Program-made: the position numbers and the translations under genes | In this document: positions 33,297 to 42,522 of the stretch, in pieces | Position numbering within the stretch: position 1 is the first letter of the stretch | Layout of the letters: every line of letters starts with the position of its first letter | NCBI GenBank assembly: GCA_017437045.1 | Contig: JAFSBY010000029.1 | Coordinates: 62,001-126,000 of the forward strand | DNA length: 64,000 bases | Reading direction: 5' to 3' | From: Alistipes sp. | GTDB lineage: Bacteria > Bacteroidota > Bacteroidia > Bacteroidales > Rikenellaceae | Notes under the pieces: generated by a model | Told to the model about the DNA's origin: nothing | Databases searched by the model: none | Seen by the model: only the letters and a program-made list of their open reading frames with translations

Positions 33297-35489
33297 TTAG
33301 TTGCCTTGTTCGCACAAGAACTTAATGCGCACCAGACGAATCTCGCGCTCGGTGTAGTCGCCACCCAACTCGTCAATCGCCTCGTCGATCGAGTCGCTCT
33401 CGGCATCCTCCTTGAAATAGAGGTAGATGTCATCGGCCTTCTCCTCGTCGATCTCGCGGTTGATGTAGTAGGAAATATCGAGCTTCGTGCCCGAATTGAC
33501 AATCGCCTCGATCTCGGTCAGCAACTCGTCGTATTCGAGGTTCTTGGCGCGGGCGATATCCTCCAGATCCATCTTGCGGTCGATCGACTGGATGATGAAG
33601 ATCTTATTCACCGAGCGACGACCTACGGCGCGTACCACCATATCCTGCGGACGGATGATCTCCTTCTCATCGACGTATGCCTTGATGAGTTGGATGAACT
33701 CCATACCGAATTTGCGCGCCTTGCCGGCACCTACGCCGGTGATGTTCTGCATCTCCTCGATCGTGATGGGGTATTGCACCGACATGTCCTCCAACGAGGG
33801 GTCTTGGAAGATGACAAACGGGGGCAGGTCGTGCTTCTTGGCCACCTTCTTGCGCAGATCCTTCAGCATGGCAAACAGCTCCTCGTCGGCCACGCCGCCA
33901 CGACCTATCGCGGCAGCCTGCTCGGCGGCACTCTCCTCCTCCTCGTAGTTGTGGTCGAGGGTGATCGTCACCGAGGTCGGCTTGTCGATGAATTGCTCGC
34001 CGCGCTTGTTGAGCGAGATCAGACCATAGTGCTCGATGCTCTTGTCGATCAGCCCCAAAATCAATGCCTGACGCATCACAGCACCCCAGAAGCGGGCATC
34101 GTGCTCCTCGCCCAAGCCAAACCACTTGAGTTTGTTGTGGCCGTAGCTCTTCACCTGGGCCGTCAATTTGCCGGTCAGGATCTGAATCAAGTGGTCCACC
34201 TTGAATTTGTCGCCAATCTCTTCGAGCAGCTGCAGTGCCATCTTGAGCTGAGCCTTGACCTCGATCTTCGGGCGCGGGTTGCGGCAGTTGTCGCAGCTGC
34301 CACAATTGGCCTCGGTGTACTCCTCGCCAAAGTAGTGCAAGAGCGACTTGCGACGGCACATCGAACTCTCGGCATAGGAGACCGTCTCCAACAATAAGAG
34401 TTTGCCAATCTCCTGCTCGGCAATCGGGCGGCCGTGCATGAACTTCTCGAGTTTCTGGATATCCTTATAACTATAAAAGGTGAGGCAGTGACCCTCGCCA
34501 CCATCGCGACCGGCACGACCGGTCTCCTGGTAGTAGCCTTCGAGCGATTTCGGAATGTCGTAGTGAATCACGTAGCGCACATCGGGCTTGTCGATACCCA
34601 TACCGAAGGCGATCGTAGCCACAATCACATCGACCCGCTCCATCAGGAAGTCGTCTTGGTTCGATGCGCGGGTGGCAGCATCCATACCGGCATGGTAGGC
34701 GCGGGCCTTGATGTTGTTGGCCAAGAGCAGCTCGGTCAGTTCCTCAACCTTCTTGCGGCTCAAGCAGTAGATGATCCCGCTTTTCCCTTCGTGTTGCTTG
34801 ATGAAGAGGATGATATCGTGATCGACGTTGCGCTTGGGGCGAATTTCGTAATAGAGGTTCGGACGGTTGAACGACGAACGGAATACGGCAGCATCGATCA
34901 TGCCCAGATTCTTCTGGATGTCGAGCTGCACTTTGGGGGTCGCTGTAGCCGTGAGGGCGATCAGCGGTGCTTGGCCGATTTCGTTGATGATCGGGCGGAT
35001 ACGACGATACTCGGGGCGGAAATCGTGACCCCACTCCGAGATACAGTGAGCCTCGTCGATGGCGTAGAATGAAACCTTGATCTTGCGCAAGAAGGCGACA
35101 TTATCCTCCTTGGTGAGCGACTCGGGTGCAAAATAGAGCAGCTTGGTCTTGCCCTCGAGGACATCCTGGCGCACCTGTTGCACCGCTGTTTTATTGAGCG
35201 ATGAATTCAGGAAGTGGGCGATACCGGGTGTCTCGGAGAAGGCACGCATCGAATCGACCTGATTTTTCATCAGAGCGATCAGTGGCGATATGACGATAGC
35301 CACACCCTCCATCAAGAGAGCGGGCATCTGGTAGCAAAGTGATTTGCCGCCGCCGGTCGGCATCAGCACGAAGGTATCTCGACCCTCCAACACGTTCCGT
35401 ATGACGGCCTCCTGGTTCCCCTTAAATGCCGAAAAGCCGAAGTAATCCTTCAACTTGGCGTGCAAAAGAGCGGAATCGTAGTGTTTCAT
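33297..35489 (-). CDS. recQ: ATP-dependent DNA helicase RecQ
   Basis: A 3'-5' helicase acting in recombination and repair. The 730 residues hold Walker A PTGGGKS (44-50), AIDEAHCISEWGHDFRPEY, the helicase C domain (TGRAGRDGGEGHC) and a zinc-binding RQC region with CRRKSLLHYFGEEY and CGSCDNC. An HRDC domain lies around 540-600 (MQNITGVGAGKARKFG). A further acidic C-terminal region of about 120 residues is a Bacteroidota trait. It heads the recQ-small membrane protein-rsmA unit. Confidence 0.96.
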   Translation of the reverse strand: MKHYDSALLHAKLKDYFGFSAFKGNQEAVIRNVLEGRDTFVLMPTGGGKSLCYQMPALLMEGVAIVISPLIALMKNQVDSMRAFSETPGIAHFLNSSLNKTAVQQVRQDVLEGKTKLLYFAPESLTKEDNVAFLRKIKVSFYAIDEAHCISEWGHDFRPEYRRIRPIINEIGQAPLIALTATATPKVQLDIQKNLGMIDAAVFRSSFNRPNLYYEIRPKRNVDHDIILFIKQHEGKSGIIYCLSRKKVEELTELLLANNIKARAYHAGMDAATRASNQDDFLMERVDVIVATIAFGMGIDKPDVRYVIHYDIPKSLEGYYQETGRAGRDGGEGHCLTFYSYKDIQKLEKFMHGRPIAEQEIGKLLLLETVSYAESSMCRRKSLLHYFGEEYTEANCGSCDNCRNPRPKIEVKAQLKMALQLLEEIGDKFKVDHLIQILTGKLTAQVKSYGHNKLKWFGLGEEHDARFWGAVMRQALILGLIDKSIEHYGLISLNKRGEQFIDKPTSVTITLDHNYEEEESAAEQAAAIGRGGVADEELFAMLKDLRKKVAKKHDLPPFVIFQDPSLEDMSVQYPITIEEMQNITGVGAGKARKFGMEFIQLIKAYVDEKEIIRPQDMVVRAVGRRSVNKIFIIQSIDRKMDLEDIARAKNLEYDELLTEIEAIVNSGTKLDISYYINREIDEEKADDIYLYFKEDAESDSIDEAIDELGGDYTEREIRLVRIKFLCEQGN

Positions 35490-35555
35490 TTCACCGGTTT
35501 TGTTCGTAAAACGTAAATTTCAATGTAAAGATAAAAAAAATTCCCGAAAAAACCC

Positions 35556-35563
35556 TAACTTTG
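35556..35563 (+). promoter_or_regulatory. -7 box of the lptB operon
   Basis: TAACTTTG, 23 bases before the lptB ATG. No TTG at the standard distance. Confidence 0.5.
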
Positions 35564-35586
35564 TCAAAAATTTATTGAAACTTTTT

Positions 35587-36384
35587 ATGCGCCTATTTAC
35601 AAGCGAACTTGTCAAGAAGTATAAATCGCGTACGGTAGTGAACCATGTGACGATTGATGTCAAGCAGGGAGAGATCGTCGGCTTGCTCGGCCCGAATGGT
35701 GCGGGTAAGACGACCACCTTCTACATGATCGTGGGACTGATCAAGCCCAACGAGGGTCAAATCTTCCTCGAGAACGACGAGGGTCAGATCACCGAATTGA
35801 CCAACCTGGCTGTCTATCAGCGTGCCCAGATGGGTGTGGGCTACCTGGCCCAGGAGGCTTCGGTCTTCCGCAACCTCTCGGTCGAGGATAATATCCGCGG
35901 CGTGTTGGAGATGACCTCCTTCTCGAAGGAGTATCAGCGCGAACGTGTCGAGTCGCTCATCGAGGAGTTCCGCCTGCAGAAGGTGCGTAAGAGCTATGGT
36001 AACCAGCTCTCGGGTGGTGAGCGTCGCCGCACGGAGATCGCCCGTGCCGTGGCCATCAACCCCTCGTTTATCCTGCTGGATGAGCCGTTTGCCGGTGTGG
36101 ACCCGATTGCCGTCGAGGATATTCAGTCGATTGTCGCTACGCTCAAGCATAAGAATATCGGTGTGATCATCACCGACCACAACGTCGATGAGACGCTGGC
36201 CATCACGGACCGCACCTACCTGCTCTATGAGGGTAAGATCCTCAAAACGGGTTCGGCCGAAGAGTTGGCTGCCGACCCGATGGTGCGTAAGCTCTATTTG
36301 GGACAAAACTTCGAGCTCAAAAGAAGCCACCACCAGATACAGGAGATGTTGGCGCGCGGCGGTAAAAAAGAGGGGGAGGAGTAA
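35587..36384 (+). CDS. lptB: LPS export ABC transporter ATP-binding protein LptB
   Basis: The ATPase that powers lipopolysaccharide extraction with LptF/G. The 265 residues from MRLFTSELVKKYK hold Walker A GPNGAGKTT, AQEASVFRNLSVEDNI (an LptB-specific Q-loop region), the signature LSGGERRR, Walker B ILLDEPFAGVDP and the switch ITDHNV. A charged tail (HHQIQEMLARGGKKEGEE) extends it slightly. The start was set by family alignment; codons upstream are read from the promoter. It heads a six-gene operon, two bases before aroA. Confidence 0.95.
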   Translation: MRLFTSELVKKYKSRTVVNHVTIDVKQGEIVGLLGPNGAGKTTTFYMIVGLIKPNEGQIFLENDEGQITELTNLAVYQRAQMGVGYLAQEASVFRNLSVEDNIRGVLEMTSFSKEYQRERVESLIEEFRLQKVRKSYGNQLSGGERRRTEIARAVAINPSFILLDEPFAGVDPIAVEDIQSIVATLKHKNIGVIITDHNVDETLAITDRTYLLYEGKILKTGSAEELAADPMVRKLYLGQNFELKRSHHQIQEMLARGGKKEGEE

Positions 36385-36386
36385 CG

Positions 36387-37634
36387 ATGGATTACGGTTC
36401 CTTAAGCGGGCGTGTCAAAGGCACGCTGATTCCCCCTTGCTCGAAGAGCTATGCGCAACGCGCGCTGGCCAGTGCATTGCTGGCCGAAGGCGTGACGACG
36501 TTGCGCAATTTAGACTATTGTCAGGATACCCGTTCGGCCTTGGGCTGCATTCGCACGCTGGGTGCGCGTGTTACGGAGGTCGATGCTACGACGCTCCGTA
36601 TCGAGGGCGGCCTGCGTCCGCTCGATGTGCGGTTGCAGGTGGGTGAGTCGGGTCTCGCCTCGCGCCTCTTTACCCCGATTGCCTCGTTGATCGATCGGCC
36701 GATTCGCATCGAAGGGGCCGGATCGCTGTTGGAGCGTCCCATGCAGATGATGATCGACCCGTTGCGCCGTCTGGGTGTGGAGGTGGTCGATACGCTGGGG
36801 CACCTTCCCTTTGAGGTCTGTGGCCCGATTCGGGGTGGTGAGATCGAGGTCGATGGGTCGATCTCGTCTCAATTCATCACCGGCCTGTTGCTGGCCCTGC
36901 CGTTGGCGCAGGAGGATACGACCTTGCATGTCTCGGAGGCGGTTTCGACCCCCTATCTCGATATGACGATCGACACGGCCGCACGTTTTGGTATTGAAAT
37001 CTTCCAAAAGGAGTATCAAGACTTTTATATCCCCGGAGGACAACGCTATCAGGCTGTGGATCTTTCGATCGAGGGCGATTGGAGTGCTGCGGCGATGTTG
37101 CTCGTGGCGGGTGCCGTGGCCGGTGAGGTGCGGGTCGAGAATATCTCGATGCTCTCCAAACAGGCCGATACGGCTATTCTCGATGCGCTGGTGCGTGCCG
37201 GAGCCTCGGTCATCAACGAGGAACATGCCGTCACGGTGGCCCATCGGGAGTTGTGCGGTTTTGAGTTCGATGCCACGCATTGCCCCGATCTGTTTCCGGC
37301 TTTGGCGGCCCTGGCGGCCACGGCCGAGGGTGAGACGGTGCTGTATGGCACGAATCGCCTGATCCACAAGGAGTCGAATCGTGCCGAGGCGATCCGTTCG
37401 GAGTTTACGAAACTCGGCATCGAGGTCGATATCGAGCAGGAAAATGTGATGCGCATTCAGGGCGGACAGATCCGCTCGGGACGTGTCGATAGCCACAACG
37501 ACCACCGCATGGCCATGTCGTTGGCCGTAGCCGGACTGCTCTCCGACGGGGAGGTCGTCATCGAGGGTGCGGAGTGTGTAGCCAAGAGCTATCCGACCTT
37601 TTTTGAAGATTTGGAGCGAATCCGCGTAAAATAA
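36387..37634 (+). CDS. aroA: 3-phosphoshikimate 1-carboxyvinyltransferase (EPSP synthase)
   Basis: Joins shikimate 3-phosphate and PEP in the chorismate pathway. The 415 residues have IPPCSKSYAQRALA (substrate lysine and serine), VGESGLASRLFTPI in place of the usual GNSGT segment, DGSISSQFITGLLLALP, and DSHNDHRMAMSLAVAG near the end. The segment GESGLASR marks the Bacteroidota form. It is two bases downstream of lptB and six bases upstream of aroC, so consecutive pathway steps are coupled. Confidence 0.94.
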   Translation: MDYGSLSGRVKGTLIPPCSKSYAQRALASALLAEGVTTLRNLDYCQDTRSALGCIRTLGARVTEVDATTLRIEGGLRPLDVRLQVGESGLASRLFTPIASLIDRPIRIEGAGSLLERPMQMMIDPLRRLGVEVVDTLGHLPFEVCGPIRGGEIEVDGSISSQFITGLLLALPLAQEDTTLHVSEAVSTPYLDMTIDTAARFGIEIFQKEYQDFYIPGGQRYQAVDLSIEGDWSAAAMLLVAGAVAGEVRVENISMLSKQADTAILDALVRAGASVINEEHAVTVAHRELCGFEFDATHCPDLFPALAALAATAEGETVLYGTNRLIHKESNRAEAIRSEFTKLGIEVDIEQENVMRIQGGQIRSGRVDSHNDHRMAMSLAVAGLLSDGEVVIEGAECVAKSYPTFFEDLERIRVK

Positions 37635-37640
37635 TCAGCC

Positions 37641-38621
37641 ATGAATCAATTCGGTCACGCTTTTCGATTGGCCATCTTTGGCGAATCTCATGGGCCGGCA
37701 GTCGGTATCACCCTGGATGGCGTTCCGGCCGGCATACCCCTCTCGACGGAGGATTTTGAAGCCGATTTGGCGCGTCGTCGCGGGGGAGCTGCGGGGACTA
37801 CGCCGCGTAGTGAGGCGGATCGCCCGACCATTCTTTCGGGGCTCTACGAGGGCCATACGACGGGTGCTCCGCTGACCATTTTGTTTGAGAACAACAACAC
37901 GCACTCGCAAGACTATGCGGGGTTGCGCGACCATTGCCGCCCGTCGCATGCCGATCGGGTGGCTACGGATAAGTATCGTGGGTTCAACGATCCGCGAGGG
38001 GGTGGTCACTTCTCGGCCCGCCTGACCGTAGCGTTGGTGGCAGCCGGTGTGGTGGCCAAGAAGATCCTGCCCGAGGGCATTTCGTTTGCTACGCGACTCT
38101 GTGCCGTTGGTGCGGAGCAGTGCCCGGAACGTTTCGACGAAGTGATTGCCGCAGCGCGTGCCGAGGGTGACTCGGTGGGCGGCATCATTGAGACCCGCGT
38201 CGAGGGGATTGGCAGCGGCTGGGGTGAGCCGTTGTTCGACTCGGTGGAGGGGTGGATGGCCCACCTGCTCTTTGCCATTCCGGCGGTGAAGGGGATCGAA
38301 TTCGGCGATGGTTTTGCCGTAGCTACGCGTCGCGGATCGGAGAATAACGATCTGATCATCGACGCACAAGGTACGACAGCCACCAACCATGCCGGAGGCG
38401 TGGATGGCGGCATCACGAATGGTAATCCGATCGTGGTACGCGTTGCGATGAAACCTACGCCCAGCATCGCCCGTGAGCAGATGACCTTCAATCGGGCCAG
38501 CGGCCTCGTCGAGCCGTTGCAGATCCGCGGTCGCCACGATGCCTGTGTGGCTTTGCGCGGACAGGTTGTGGTGGAGGCTGTGGCTGCGATTGCGCTGGCT
38601 GAACTCTATTTACGCGCCTAA
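37641..38621 (+). CDS. aroC: Chorismate synthase
   Basis: Makes chorismate from EPSP using reduced FMN. The 326 residues include FGESHGPAVGITLDGVPAG at the start, RSEADRPTILSG, SRADRVATDKYRG-like HADRVATDKYRG, and FGDGFAVATRRGSENND. NHAGGVDGGITNG is the family signature. It is slightly shorter than the common 350-360 residues because the C-terminus is trimmed. Sixth base after aroA; prmC follows by 13 bases. Confidence 0.95.
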   Translation: MNQFGHAFRLAIFGESHGPAVGITLDGVPAGIPLSTEDFEADLARRRGGAAGTTPRSEADRPTILSGLYEGHTTGAPLTILFENNNTHSQDYAGLRDHCRPSHADRVATDKYRGFNDPRGGGHFSARLTVALVAAGVVAKKILPEGISFATRLCAVGAEQCPERFDEVIAAARAEGDSVGGIIETRVEGIGSGWGEPLFDSVEGWMAHLLFAIPAVKGIEFGDGFAVATRRGSENNDLIIDAQGTTATNHAGGVDGGITNGNPIVVRVAMKPTPSIAREQMTFNRASGLVEPLQIRGRHDACVALRGQVVVEAVAAIALAELYLRA

Positions 38622-38634
38622 TACCCTCTCTGTG

Positions 38635-39492
38635 ATGAAGGCGCAACAACTTATTCAGACCCTCTATGCGGCTGCCTCTACGCACTACGACGAGCGCGAG
38701 GCGGCCCATATTGCTCTTCATTTGGCCGCTTCGGCTGCCCACGTGAGTGAGAATCCCCTGCGGTTGAAAATCGAGCCTGACTATCCGATCGAGATCACGG
38801 ACGAGGTGGTCGAGAGTCTGTGTCGGGAGCTGCGTGCGGCGCGGCCGATGCAGTATCTGTTGGGTGAGACGGAGTTTTACGGCCGATTGTTTCGGGTCGA
38901 TGAGCGGGTACTGATTCCCCGCCCCGAGACCGAGGAGTTGGTCGATTGGATCGTGCGTGACGAACGACAGACCACCCGTCTGCTCGATGTCGGGACCGGC
39001 AGTGGAGCGATCGCCGTCTCGTTGGCTCTCGAATTGCCGCAGGCTGGGGTGACAGCCATCGACCTCTCCGCCGATGCGCTGACTTTGGCGGCTGAAAATG
39101 CTGCCCGTTTGGGTGCTTCGGTGCGCTTTGTGGAGACTGATGCCCTGCAGGGGTTAGCGCAACGCTTTGCGGCGGAGACGTTCGATCTGATCGTCTCCAA
39201 TCCGCCCTATGTGCCGGACTCGGATCGAGAGACCATGCACCGCAATGTGCTGGATTATGAGCCGCATATAGCCCTTTTTGTGCCCGATCAAGATCCGCTC
39301 CGCTTCTACCGTGCCATCGCTCAAGCGGCACAACAACTGCTCAAACCGGGCGGAAAACTCTATTTTGAGATCTATCACAAGGCGGCCGACAGCCTGGAAC
39401 AGCTTTTGTGTGCGTTGGGCTATGAGGAGGTGACGGTTCGTCGTGATTTGTTTGATAAACCGCGTATGCTATGTTGCCAAAAAAAACGCTAA
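38635..39492 (+). CDS. prmC: Release factor glutamine methyltransferase PrmC
   Basis: Methylates the glutamine of the GGQ motif in release factors 1 and 2. The 285 residues from MKAQQLIQTLYAAA comprise a helical N-terminal domain, the linker PMQYLLGETEFYGR and a Rossmann methyltransferase. The SAM motif is LLDVGTGSGAIAVSLA and the catalytic NPPY is at 189-192. The start is set by the N-terminal domain; upstream codons overlap aroC. Its 3' end overlaps recX by 22 bases. Confidence 0.93.
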   Translation: MKAQQLIQTLYAAASTHYDEREAAHIALHLAASAAHVSENPLRLKIEPDYPIEITDEVVESLCRELRAARPMQYLLGETEFYGRLFRVDERVLIPRPETEELVDWIVRDERQTTRLLDVGTGSGAIAVSLALELPQAGVTAIDLSADALTLAAENAARLGASVRFVETDALQGLAQRFAAETFDLIVSNPPYVPDSDRETMHRNVLDYEPHIALFVPDQDPLRFYRAIAQAAQQLLKPGGKLYFEIYHKAADSLEQLLCALGYEEVTVRRDLFDKPRMLCCQKKR

Positions 39493-39998
39493 CGGAGACC
39501 AAGCCCCGCACCAAAACAGCCGAGCAGGCACTCGCTGCACTCATGCGTCTGTGTGCCCGTGCCGAGAAGTGCGAGGGGGACGCGCGACGTCTGTTGCGCC
39601 GTTGGGGCGTTGCTGACGGGGAGGCTGCAAAGGTCTTGGAACGGCTTGTGCGTGAGCGTTTTATTGATGATCGACGTTACGTAGCCATGTTTGTGCGCGA
39701 GAAGCTCCATTTGAGCGGCTGGGGAGTCTATAAGATTCGTACGGTGCTGCATCGCAAAGAGATCGCGCGGGAGCTGATCAATGAGGCATTGGAGGGGCTG
39801 GATCGTGATCGGATGGGCGATCGCCTGCGCGAGCAGTTGCAGCGCAAGCTCCGCACCACGAAGGCCAAAAATGGCTACGAACTGCGCAATAAACTCTTCC
39901 GCTACGGCCTGTCGCTGGGTTACGAATTTGAGCAGGTGCGCGAGGCGATTGACCAGATTCAACTACCAACTGACGAGGATTCATGCAACGATTTTTAA
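39471..39998 (+). CDS. recX: Regulatory protein RecX
   Basis: RecX binds RecA filaments and limits recombinase activity. The 175 residues form three-helix repeats, with ALAALMRLCARAEKCEGDAR, RERFIDDRRYVAMFVREK and WGVYKIRTVLHRKEIARELI, the family's core pattern. It overlaps prmC upstream and the M23 peptidase gene downstream by 16 bases, so all three are translated as a coupled set. Placement with chorismate genes is not functional, just operon packing. Confidence 0.9.
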   Translation: MLPKKTLTETKPRTKTAEQALAALMRLCARAEKCEGDARRLLRRWGVADGEAAKVLERLVRERFIDDRRYVAMFVREKLHLSGWGVYKIRTVLHRKEIARELINEALEGLDRDRMGDRLREQLQRKLRTTKAKNGYELRNKLFRYGLSLGYEFEQVREAIDQIQLPTDEDSCNDF

Positions 39999-41719
39999 TG
40001 CTGCTGCTACTTTGTGCCCCCTTTGCTCCCTTTGCTGCGGCACAGGAGACCACCGCCTATCGTTTTCCGATCGAGGAGGTCTCGCGGCTCTATGCGGCTA
40101 ACTTTGGGGAGATGCGTCCGGGCCATTTTCATGCCGGTATCGACATCAAAACCGATGGGGTAGAGGGTAAACGCCTGGTGGCTGCAGCCGATGGCTATAT
40201 CAGTCGCATCGTGGTGCAGGCCGGAGGCTATGGCCGTGCGGTCTACCTCTCGTTGCCCGATGGCACGACGATCGTCTATGGCCACATGCAACGCTTCCGC
40301 GACGATCTGGAGGCGCACATGCAACGCGAACGTTACCGCCGCCGCTCCAACAGTGTGGATCTGTGGTTCGATGCCGCGCGCTATCCGGTGGTGGCGGGCG
40401 AGCTGTTGGGCTATGCCGGCAACAGTGGCTCGTCGTCGGGTCCCCACCTGCACTATGAGATTCGACGCGGCAAGGATCAAGAGCGCATCAACATGGTCCG
40501 TGAGGGGATCATTCGCCCGAAGGATACGCTATCACCCCGCTTCATGAAACTGCACTATGTCGAGATCGACACGCTCGATTGCGGCATTGTTCGACGCCGT
40601 CCGATGGAGAGCTATGCGGTGGTCAAATCGGCCGACGGAGGCTATCGCCTGACCCGCCAAGAGCCCCTGCCGGTGGGGCGTAAGGGTTATTTTGTGGTGG
40701 AGGTGACCGATCGCCGCAACGAGGTCTATAACACCTTCTCGGTGTGGCGTGTGACTGCCTCGATTGATCAGAAACCCTATTTTGAGTACCGCATGGATCG
40801 TTTCCCGTATGAGCTTTCGCGCACGTGCGATGCGGTGAGCTGCTACGCCTTGCAGTTGAGCTCACGCAACGAGGTGATCCGTCTGGCACAACTCGAGGGA
40901 GCTCCCGAACGTTTCTATCCGACGCTCATTGAGCGGGGACTGATCCGCTCGCTGCCCGGTGAACAACATACTATAGCCCTTGAAATAGAGGATGATTGCG
41001 GCAATTGCTCCACGCTCCAATTCCGTGTGGTGGGTCGTGAGGAGGCATTCGTTGCAGCCCCGCTGACCGATTCGTTGGCGCAACCCGCTTTTCGGGAGTT
41101 TACGAGCCACTATCGCCTGGGTGCGACCTTCGAGGCAACCCTGCCGGCCGATGCGCTCTACGAATCCACCTATGTGCGCCCCATGGCCGGTGAGGTGGCT
41201 CCTGTGGATTCGGGTGTCGTGGTGCTTTCGCCGGCCTATCGGCTCTTCGAGGAGGTGCGCACGCCGCTCTTCAAACCGTTGCATATTACGCTGCGCGCCC
41301 CCATTCCGCAAACGTTGCAAAACAGGGCAATGATTGCCGTGCGGAATTGGCGTGGCAAGGCGGCCTTGGCCGGTGGAAGCTATGCCGATGGGGCGGTTTC
41401 AGTCTCGACACGAACGGTGGGCGATTGGTTTATCGTCGCCGATACGCTGCCCCCGACCATCGAGCCCCGCTTTACGCCTCAAAGCAATCTTGCGGCCTCG
41501 AATCAGCTCACCTTCAAGGTTGCGGACAACTTCTCGGGGGTGGCTAAATGGGTCTTGACCATCGACGGGGAGTGGGTGCCGTGTGATCGCTATCCGAGCC
41601 GCGGCATCTTGGTGTGGCACATCGATCGTCCAGCGGCGGGGATTTTGCATCGTGCCGTCTTGGTTGTTACCGATGGAGCCGGCAACCGCACCGAATGGCA
41701 GGGCGATTTCCGTTGGTAA
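39983..41719 (+). CDS. Exported M23 family metallopeptidase (LytM-type)
   Basis: 578 residues with a signal peptide ending PFAAA. The LytM domain lies near the N-terminus: zinc ligands H50 and D54 in HFHAGIDIKTDG, YGHMQRF, and HLH (H155-H157) in GPHLHYEIR, so catalytic residues are intact. About 400 residues of beta-rich sequence of unknown function follow, with a terminal Ig-like end (WHIDRPAAGILHRAVLVVTD). It probably cuts or senses peptidoglycan cross-bridges in the periplasm. Last gene of the lptB operon. Confidence 0.88.
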   Translation: MQRFLMLLLLCAPFAPFAAAQETTAYRFPIEEVSRLYAANFGEMRPGHFHAGIDIKTDGVEGKRLVAAADGYISRIVVQAGGYGRAVYLSLPDGTTIVYGHMQRFRDDLEAHMQRERYRRRSNSVDLWFDAARYPVVAGELLGYAGNSGSSSGPHLHYEIRRGKDQERINMVREGIIRPKDTLSPRFMKLHYVEIDTLDCGIVRRRPMESYAVVKSADGGYRLTRQEPLPVGRKGYFVVEVTDRRNEVYNTFSVWRVTASIDQKPYFEYRMDRFPYELSRTCDAVSCYALQLSSRNEVIRLAQLEGAPERFYPTLIERGLIRSLPGEQHTIALEIEDDCGNCSTLQFRVVGREEAFVAAPLTDSLAQPAFREFTSHYRLGATFEATLPADALYESTYVRPMAGEVAPVDSGVVVLSPAYRLFEEVRTPLFKPLHITLRAPIPQTLQNRAMIAVRNWRGKAALAGGSYADGAVSVSTRTVGDWFIVADTLPPTIEPRFTPQSNLAASNQLTFKVADNFSGVAKWVLTIDGEWVPCDRYPSRGILVWHIDRPAAGILHRAVLVVTDGAGNRTEWQGDFRW

Positions 41720-41775
41720 GGGGGTGAATTGTTGGGTTTGAGGCGAAAAGATTTTCCGGATACAATAATTTTTAC

Positions 41776-41783
41776 TATTTTTG
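41776..41783 (+). promoter_or_regulatory. -7 box of tRNA-Arg
   Basis: TATTTTTG, 15 bases before the tRNA 5' end. Confidence 0.55.
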
Positions 41784-41798
41784 CGCCGCAAAAGCGAT

Positions 41799-41875
41799 GG
41801 TCACGTAGCTCAGTTGGATAGAGCAGCAGCCTTCTAAGCTGCCGGTCGAGCGTTCGAGCCGCTCCGTGATCACCA
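41799..41875 (+). tRNA. tRNA-Arg (anticodon TCT)
   Basis: 77 bases including an encoded CCA. Acceptor GGTCACG/CGTGATC, anticodon stem GCAGC/GCTGC with loop CTTCTAA (anticodon TCT), T arm GAGCGTTCGAGCCGCTC. It is the only tRNA in the window with genomic CCA. Confidence 0.95.
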
Positions 41876-41963
41876 TCTCAAGAGGCTGTCTCACAAGATT
41901 GTTGAGGCGGCCTCGTTGCGTTTTCACGTAGCAACAAGCGGGTTGCCCCCCCCTCACCCAACG

Positions 41964-42000
41964 AAAAAGGGGCTGTCCTGTATATCGGACAGCCCCTTTG
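41964..42000. terminator. Bidirectional terminator of tRNA-Arg and the dksA-like gene
   Basis: AAAGGGGCTGTCC/GGACAGCCCCTTT, 13-bp perfect stem, between convergent transcripts, with a T tract on the minus side. Confidence 0.85.
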
Positions 42001-42030
42001 CGATGTAATGCCACTACTACGTTTGTGGAA

Positions 42031-42411
42031 CTATTTCTTGGCCATCTTGGCCTCGATGCACTCCGTGGCGTGGGGTACCTTCATCAGACGCTCCTTCGGA
42101 ATCAGCTTTCCGGTCGTCTTGCAGATGCCGTAGGTCTTATTCTCGATACGCACCAATGCCATCTCCAGGTTGCGGATAAATTTCATCTGGTGCATGGCCA
42201 AGCGGCCATTCTCCTCCTTGGAAAGCGTCGCAGCACCCTCTTCGAGTACCTTATAGGTCGGTGACGTATCTTCGATGTCATTGCCCGAGGCATGCGTGAT
42301 GGTTGCGTGCAGCAGCTCGTAATCGGCGCGCGCACTCTCCAGCTTCTTCAGGATCAGCTGCTTAAACTCCTCGAGTTCAGCGTCGCTGTAACGGGTTCTC
42401 TCCTCTGCCAT
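42031..42411 (-). CDS. DksA/TraR-family regulator with a half-lost zinc finger
   Basis: 126 residues. A coiled-coil N-terminal half with acidic residues near the tip is followed by NKTYGICKTTGKLIPKERL and KVPHATECIEAKMAKK. DksA proteins bind the RNA polymerase secondary channel and tune rRNA and amino-acid promoters with ppGpp. Two of the four zinc cysteines are replaced (T100 and A121; C97 and C118 remain), as in other Bacteroidota members. It stands alone on the minus strand, 111 bases after ileS, and ends at a shared terminator. Confidence 0.88.
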   Translation of the reverse strand: MAEERTRYSDAELEEFKQLILKKLESARADYELLHATITHASGNDIEDTSPTYKVLEEGAATLSKEENGRLAMHQMKFIRNLEMALVRIENKTYGICKTTGKLIPKERLMKVPHATECIEAKMAKK

Positions 42412-42522
42412 AACTTTTTCGCTTTAGGTTATTTGTAAAATTAAGCACTTTTTGGCAAATAACCAAATTTTTCGCTAAAATAACGTATTCGGGCACGCGA
42501 TATTGTGCCGCTCGCACCCCTT

